Below, piece after piece: positions 61,447-64,000 of a stretch of DNA of 64,000 bases; positions within the stretch are counted from its first letter, which is position 1, and each line of letters opens with the position of its first letter. The notes beneath the pieces were generated by a model that had not been told where the DNA came from, did not search any database, and saw only the letters and a program-made list of their open reading frames with translations. The DNA lies in assembly GCA_016188005.1 (NCBI GenBank), contig JACPIQ010000063.1:23843-87842 (forward strand). Reading direction: 5' to 3'. A program made the position numbers and the translations under genes. This stretch comes from Candidatus Rokuibacteriota bacterium (GTDB taxonomy: Bacteria; Methylomirabilota; Methylomirabilia; Rokubacteriales; CSP1-6).

Positions 61447-62178
61447 ATGCCCGGTCTGGTCGTGCTCGAGTCCATGTGGAACCGGAAGGGCCAGCTCCTC
61501 GAGGAGGAGCCCTCGGTGCTCCCCTACCTCAAGGCCATCAAGCAGTCGCTGGCCTGGGAAGGCATCCGGGTCAGCCTCGTCTACCGGCGCTTCTACAGCA
61601 ACTACGATCTGGGTCTCCTCCTGGAGGAGGTGCGCCGCCGGCGGTCCTTTCAGGTCTGCTACATCGCCTCGCATGGGCAGGGGCGCACGCTGAGGGGAAT
61701 CGGCAACCGCGTCATCCGTCTCGGCGCCCTCGTCGAGCATTGCCGGCCCAGCCCGCGCGTCGGCTACATCTTCGGCGCCTGCGACTTCGTGATCCCGGAC
61801 ACGGCGCGCGACTTCCTCATCCGCACCGGCGCCCGCTTCATCGCCGGCTACCAGAAGGCCATCCCCTGGACGGAATCGATGCTCGTGGACTGTCTTTTCC
61901 TCTCCTATCTCCTCGGCGGCACCATGAAATGGGTGCGGACCAAGCACGGGGAGCGCGAGCCACCCCTGCGCGGGCACGAGGACTTCGAGATCACGCGCTC
62001 GGAGAACCCGCAGAAGGTCGCGGGACAGCTCTACCGGGATTGCCCGCTGGCCCACGACATCACCTTCTCCTGCTTCACCCTGGATCGCAGGTCCGGGCGC
62101 CCGCCGGAGCTGGTCAGCTCCTTCGACGCCTACCGCAAGAGCGTCGACCGCTCCCGGCGGCCGGTCCGCCACCTCTAG
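61447..62178 (+). CDS. Putative caspase-fold (clan CD-like) protein
   Basis: 243-aa protein I do not recognise by name. Its layout fits a small caspase-fold domain. A hydrophobic strand ends in His-Gly (FQVCYIASHGQGRTL, His76). About 35 residues later another hydrophobic strand ends in Ala-Cys-Asp (RVGYIFGACDFVI, Cys112). A third strand (ARFIAGYQKAIPWTESM) follows, as in CHAT/caspase-like proteins. There is no signal peptide or extra domain. An unrelated alpha/beta protein is possible. It diverges from the MocR regulator and precedes the selenoprotein gene. Confidence 0.6.
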   Translation: MPGLVVLESMWNRKGQLLEEEPSVLPYLKAIKQSLAWEGIRVSLVYRRFYSNYDLGLLLEEVRRRRSFQVCYIASHGQGRTLRGIGNRVIRLGALVEHCRPSPRVGYIFGACDFVIPDTARDFLIRTGARFIAGYQKAIPWTESMLVDCLFLSYLLGGTMKWVRTKHGEREPPLRGHEDFEITRSENPQKVAGQLYRDCPLAHDITFSCFTLDRRSGRPPELVSSFDAYRKSVDRSRRPVRHL

Positions 62179-62195
62179 CGACAGACCGTGGCCGG

Positions 62196-62224
62196 TTGAG
62201 GCGGTCCCGGGGCCCGGCTATACT
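62196..62224 (+). promoter_or_regulatory. Sigma70-type promoter of the selenoprotein gene
   Basis: TTGAGG (62196-62201) and TATACT (62219-62224) are separated by 17 bases. The predicted start near 62231 gives a leader of about 60 bases to the ATG at 62290. Confidence 0.65.
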
Positions 62225-62289
62225 GGCGCCGGCGCCCGCGCCGGGCGGGACTGGCCCACATCACCCACCCACAGTGCGAGGAGGACCGT

Positions 62290-62586
62290 ATGGCCGAGAT
62301 GAAGGAGTTCGCCGGCATCTACTATCGTGAAGGGGCCCTCGACCCGAAGACCATGCAGCTGGTCGCGATGGCCGCCATGGCGGCCGCCGGCTGCACCTCC
62401 TGAGTGCCCGGACGCTTCGCGGCTGCGAAGCAAGCCGGCGCAACGGACGACGAGATCTCCGAGACCCTCTACTACGCCATGCGGGGCGCGGCCCGCGCCG
62501 CGTGGAGCACCATCAAGGTGATTCCCGGCGTCGAGGATCTCAACAAGGAGTGGAAGACGACCTACGAGCGGGAACGCGGCAAGTAA
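62290..62586 (+). CDS. AhpD-like (CMD-family) selenoprotein with in-frame TGA = Sec38
   Basis: 98-codon frame with GAGGAGGA 5 bases before the ATG. It encodes MAEMKEFAGIYYREGALDP, then AAMAAAGC-T-S-U38, where codon 38 is TGA (62401-62403). It continues in the same frame with VPGRFAAAKQAGATDDEISE and ends at TAA. AhpD/CMD proteins have a redox CxxC at this helix, after ...ALAVA.AAGC; here the second Cys is UGA, giving C35-x-x-U38. A stable hairpin with a GG-starting loop lies 17 bases past the UGA. The alternative, a nonsense mutation, leaves that hairpin unexplained. Probably a thiol-peroxidase or peroxiredoxin-reductase-like protein. Confidence 0.85.
62405..62442 (+). promoter_or_regulatory. 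Bacterial SECIS-like hairpin after the UGA
   Basis: The upper stem is gcttcgc (62414-62420) with gcgaagc (62425-62431), perfect over 7 bp, capped by the tetraloop ggct (62421-62424). A small internal loop (ac / aag) separates it from a 7-bp lower stem (62405-62411 with 62435-62442, one bulged C). The loop starts 17 bases after the UGA and has G in its first two positions, as known for bacterial SECIS elements. The hairpin is translated as part of the ORF. Confidence 0.8.
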
Positions 62587-62600
62587 AGGAGCCCATCGCG

Positions 62601-62909
62601 ATGCCAGTGACACCCAGCGAGCAGGAGGAGGAGTACTTCGCGCGGCTGGAGTTCGAGCGCCGGAAGAAGGCCCTGGCCGAGCAGGAGAAGGAAGCCGAGG
62701 CCGCGGAGCGCCAGCGCGTGCTGGCGGTGGCGCGGAACCGCTGCCCCAAGTGCGGGGCCTCCCTCGTGACCATCGCCTACCGTAAGGTGGAGCTGGACAA
62801 GTGCTCCGCGTGCGGCGGCTTGTGGTTCGACTGGGGCGAGCTGGGCCAGGTGCTCGCCCAGGAGGGCGACACCGGTTTCCTGGGCGGGCTCAGGAAGATC
62901 TTCGGCTGA
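62601..62909 (+). CDS. TFIIB-type zinc-ribbon protein
   Basis: 102-aa protein. The N-terminal half is a charged helix (EEEYFARLEFERRKKALAEQ...), probably a coiled coil. The C-terminal half is a zinc ribbon with NRCPKCGASLVTI and LDKCSACGGLWFDWGEL, the zf-TFIIB pattern, ending GFLGGLRKIFG. AAAGGAG lies upstream of the ATG 62601. Function unknown. It follows the selenoprotein by 14 bases and is probably cotranscribed. Confidence 0.85.
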   Translation: MPVTPSEQEEEYFARLEFERRKKALAEQEKEAEAAERQRVLAVARNRCPKCGASLVTIAYRKVELDKCSACGGLWFDWGELGQVLAQEGDTGFLGGLRKIFG

Positions 62910-62914
62910 GCGCC

Positions 62915-63091
62915 ATGGCTCAGGGCGAGGCGCCCATCAAGCAGGCGATCACGTGGATCGACGAGCAGCTTCGTGACAACCCGGCGGCCGACCGCGTCAG
63001 GCTCATCGACGAGGCGAGCCGCCGGTTCGATCTGACTCCGCTGGACGCCGATTTCCTCCTGCGCCACCTCGCCGACCGGAGCAAGGGGTGA
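62915..63091 (+). CDS. Hypothetical 58-aa protein
   Basis: Small, mostly helical, soluble protein starting MAQGEAPIKQAITWIDEQL and ending FLLRHLADRSKG. I do not recognise a family. Support for it being a gene is its position: the ATG is 6 bases after the zinc-ribbon stop, and its TGA overlaps the methyltransferase GTG as GTGA (63088-63091). No cysteines or membrane segment. Confidence 0.65.
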   Translation: MAQGEAPIKQAITWIDEQLRDNPAADRVRLIDEASRRFDLTPLDADFLLRHLADRSKG

Positions 63092-63864
63092 CCCGGAGCC
63101 AGAAGGCGGAGGTGCAGGCCCGCTTCGGTGCCACGGCCGAGGCCTATGTCCGGAGCGCCGGCCATGCCGGCGGGCTCGACCTGGAGCGTCTGGTGGCCTG
63201 GGGGCGCTCGACGGGAGCCAGCCGCCTCCTGGACATCGCGACGGGAGGCGGCCACGCCGCCCTGGCCTTCTCGGCCTTCACGCCCACCGTGGTGGCCACC
63301 GACCTCACCGAGCCCATGCTGCAGGCGGCGCGGGCCTTCGCCGCCACGCAGGGCATGACGACCATCCGCTTCCTTGGCGCCGACGTCGAGGCCCTGCCCT
63401 TCCGGGACGCCGCCTTCGGCGCCGCGACCTGTCGCATTGCCGCGCATCACTTTCCGGACGTGCCGGCGGCTCTCCGGCAGGTCGCTCGCGTCCTTCAGCC
63501 AGGGGGCACCTTCCTGCTCCAGGACATCCTGGGCCACGAAGACCCCGAACTGGCCGCCTTCATCCTCGAGGTGGAGAAGCGCCGCGATCCCTCGCATGTG
63601 AGGTCGCTGAGCCAGGCCGAGTGGGCGGAGTACCTCAGCGCCGCCGGTCTCGCTCCGCTGGACGAGGCGGTGGTGGCCAAGGTCCGGCCCTGGGAGGAGT
63701 GGACGGGGCGGATGCGCATGACCGCCGAGGCCCGGGCGGCCCTGGACCGCTTCGTCCTGGAGGCGCCAGCCCGCTGCCGCGAAGCCTTCAGCTTCACGGT
63801 GGAGGAGGGACGCATCCGCGCCTTCAGTGACCGGATGCTCCTGGTCCGCGCCGCCAAGACCTAG
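63088..63864 (+). CDS. Class I SAM-dependent methyltransferase
   Basis: 258-aa Rossmann-fold methyltransferase of the UbiE/Methyltransf_11 type. Motif I is LLDIATGGGHAALAFS, the acidic SAM residue is in VVATDLTEPMLQAAR, DVEALPFRDAAFGAATC is motif II, and the post-motif region is VLQPGGTFLLQDI. The sequence ends RAFSDRMLLVRAAKT. Substrate unknown. Start GTG 63088, coupled to the small upstream gene. Confidence 0.88.
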   Translation: MTRSQKAEVQARFGATAEAYVRSAGHAGGLDLERLVAWGRSTGASRLLDIATGGGHAALAFSAFTPTVVATDLTEPMLQAARAFAATQGMTTIRFLGADVEALPFRDAAFGAATCRIAAHHFPDVPAALRQVARVLQPGGTFLLQDILGHEDPELAAFILEVEKRRDPSHVRSLSQAEWAEYLSAAGLAPLDEAVVAKVRPWEEWTGRMRMTAEARAALDRFVLEAPARCREAFSFTVEEGRIRAFSDRMLLVRAAKT

Positions 63865-64000
63865 CGTGAGTTTACCCCGGAGCTGGTGGGCGCTTCGGGA
63901 AACGGGCTGAAATCACGCGCGATTCTCGCCCGAGGAGCGTAGTTACTACGGAGTCGGGAGCAAGTCAAAGCCCACCGCCAGCCGCCGCGCTGGCTCGGGC
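63865..64000. other. End of window, no gene seen
   Basis: About 136 bases after the methyltransferase gene. I find no convincing reading frame, terminator or RNA; the sequence is less GC-extreme around tagttactacgg. Confidence 0.5.

Noticed and set aside
62404..62586. Independent 60-aa gene starting at the GTG after the selenocysteine TGA
   Set aside because: It has no ribosome site of its own and lacks the first half of the CMD helix; the frame is continuous with the well-supported ATG at 62290.

Overview
The window is a GC-rich, densely coded bacterial chromosome segment. Most genes lie on the minus strand in long, tightly packed operons, and neighbouring genes very often overlap by ATGA or GTGA. 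No rRNA, tRNA, phage or CRISPR locus was seen. The gene content suggests a respiring, largely prototrophic Gram-negative soil or subsurface bacterium: alternative complex III, a complete run of haem genes, Arg/Leu/Ile-Val synthesis, a tripartite tricarboxylate transporter and a 2-oxoacid:ferredoxin oxidoreductase. I lean to the Methylomirabilota/Rokubacteria group, but this is an inference from gene content and was not tested by phylogeny.

Layout. (1) 1-14350, minus: a housekeeping run starting at a good sigma70-type promoter (14323-14350) and reading dprA-topA-xerC-hslV-hslU-argB-argD-argF-argG-comB-pgsA-plsY-gpsA-galT. (2) 14380-17666: a YbgF/CpoB-like lipoprotein, a YeeE/YedE sulfur-compound transporter on the plus strand, moeA, and a 141-bp element with near-perfect terminal inverted repeats. 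(3) 17665-24672: alternative complex III, actABCDEF, with an unusually short ActA. (4) 24669-33418: hemL with a repeat-derived N-terminus, a JAMM protease / CysO-like carrier / CysM cysteine-synthesis trio, an Rrf2 regulator, then hemB-hemD-hemC-hemA and a CcsA/HemX-like membrane protein. (5) 33451-47860: fdhD, truA, asd, leuB, leuA, pssA, psd, ilvC (broken by a 44-bp tandem duplication), ilvN, ilvB, a DapA-family aldolase and ppdK, headed by a promoter and an attenuator-like terminator. (6) 47902-56465: an operon for a PFOR-superfamily enzyme whose alpha subunit looks like oxalate oxidoreductase, followed by tctC-tctB-tctA, a TerC-family protein and a GntR/FadR regulator. A GntR-type operator sits at its promoter. 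(7) 56505-61440: pdxT, pdxS, a repeat array, a trans-sulfuration-type PLP enzyme and a MocR/PdxR-like regulator. (8) 61447-64000, plus: a caspase-fold-like protein, an AhpD-like selenoprotein with an in-frame TGA and a SECIS-like hairpin, a zinc-ribbon protein, a 58-aa protein and a methyltransferase.

Three things stand out. First, the CxxU AhpD-like selenoprotein at 62290-62586, which standard gene calling would cut at its TGA. Second, a family of about 66-bp repeats that sits at gene starts in three places (hslV/hslU, hemL and upstream of pdxS). It keeps the ATGA coupling with the upstream stop in two of these and adds a roughly 90-residue repeat peptide to HemL in one. Third, the operon pairing a probable oxalate oxidoreductase with a TTT transporter and a regulator, with a matching operator at the promoter. 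The functional links in the second and third points are inferences from the sequence and its context.
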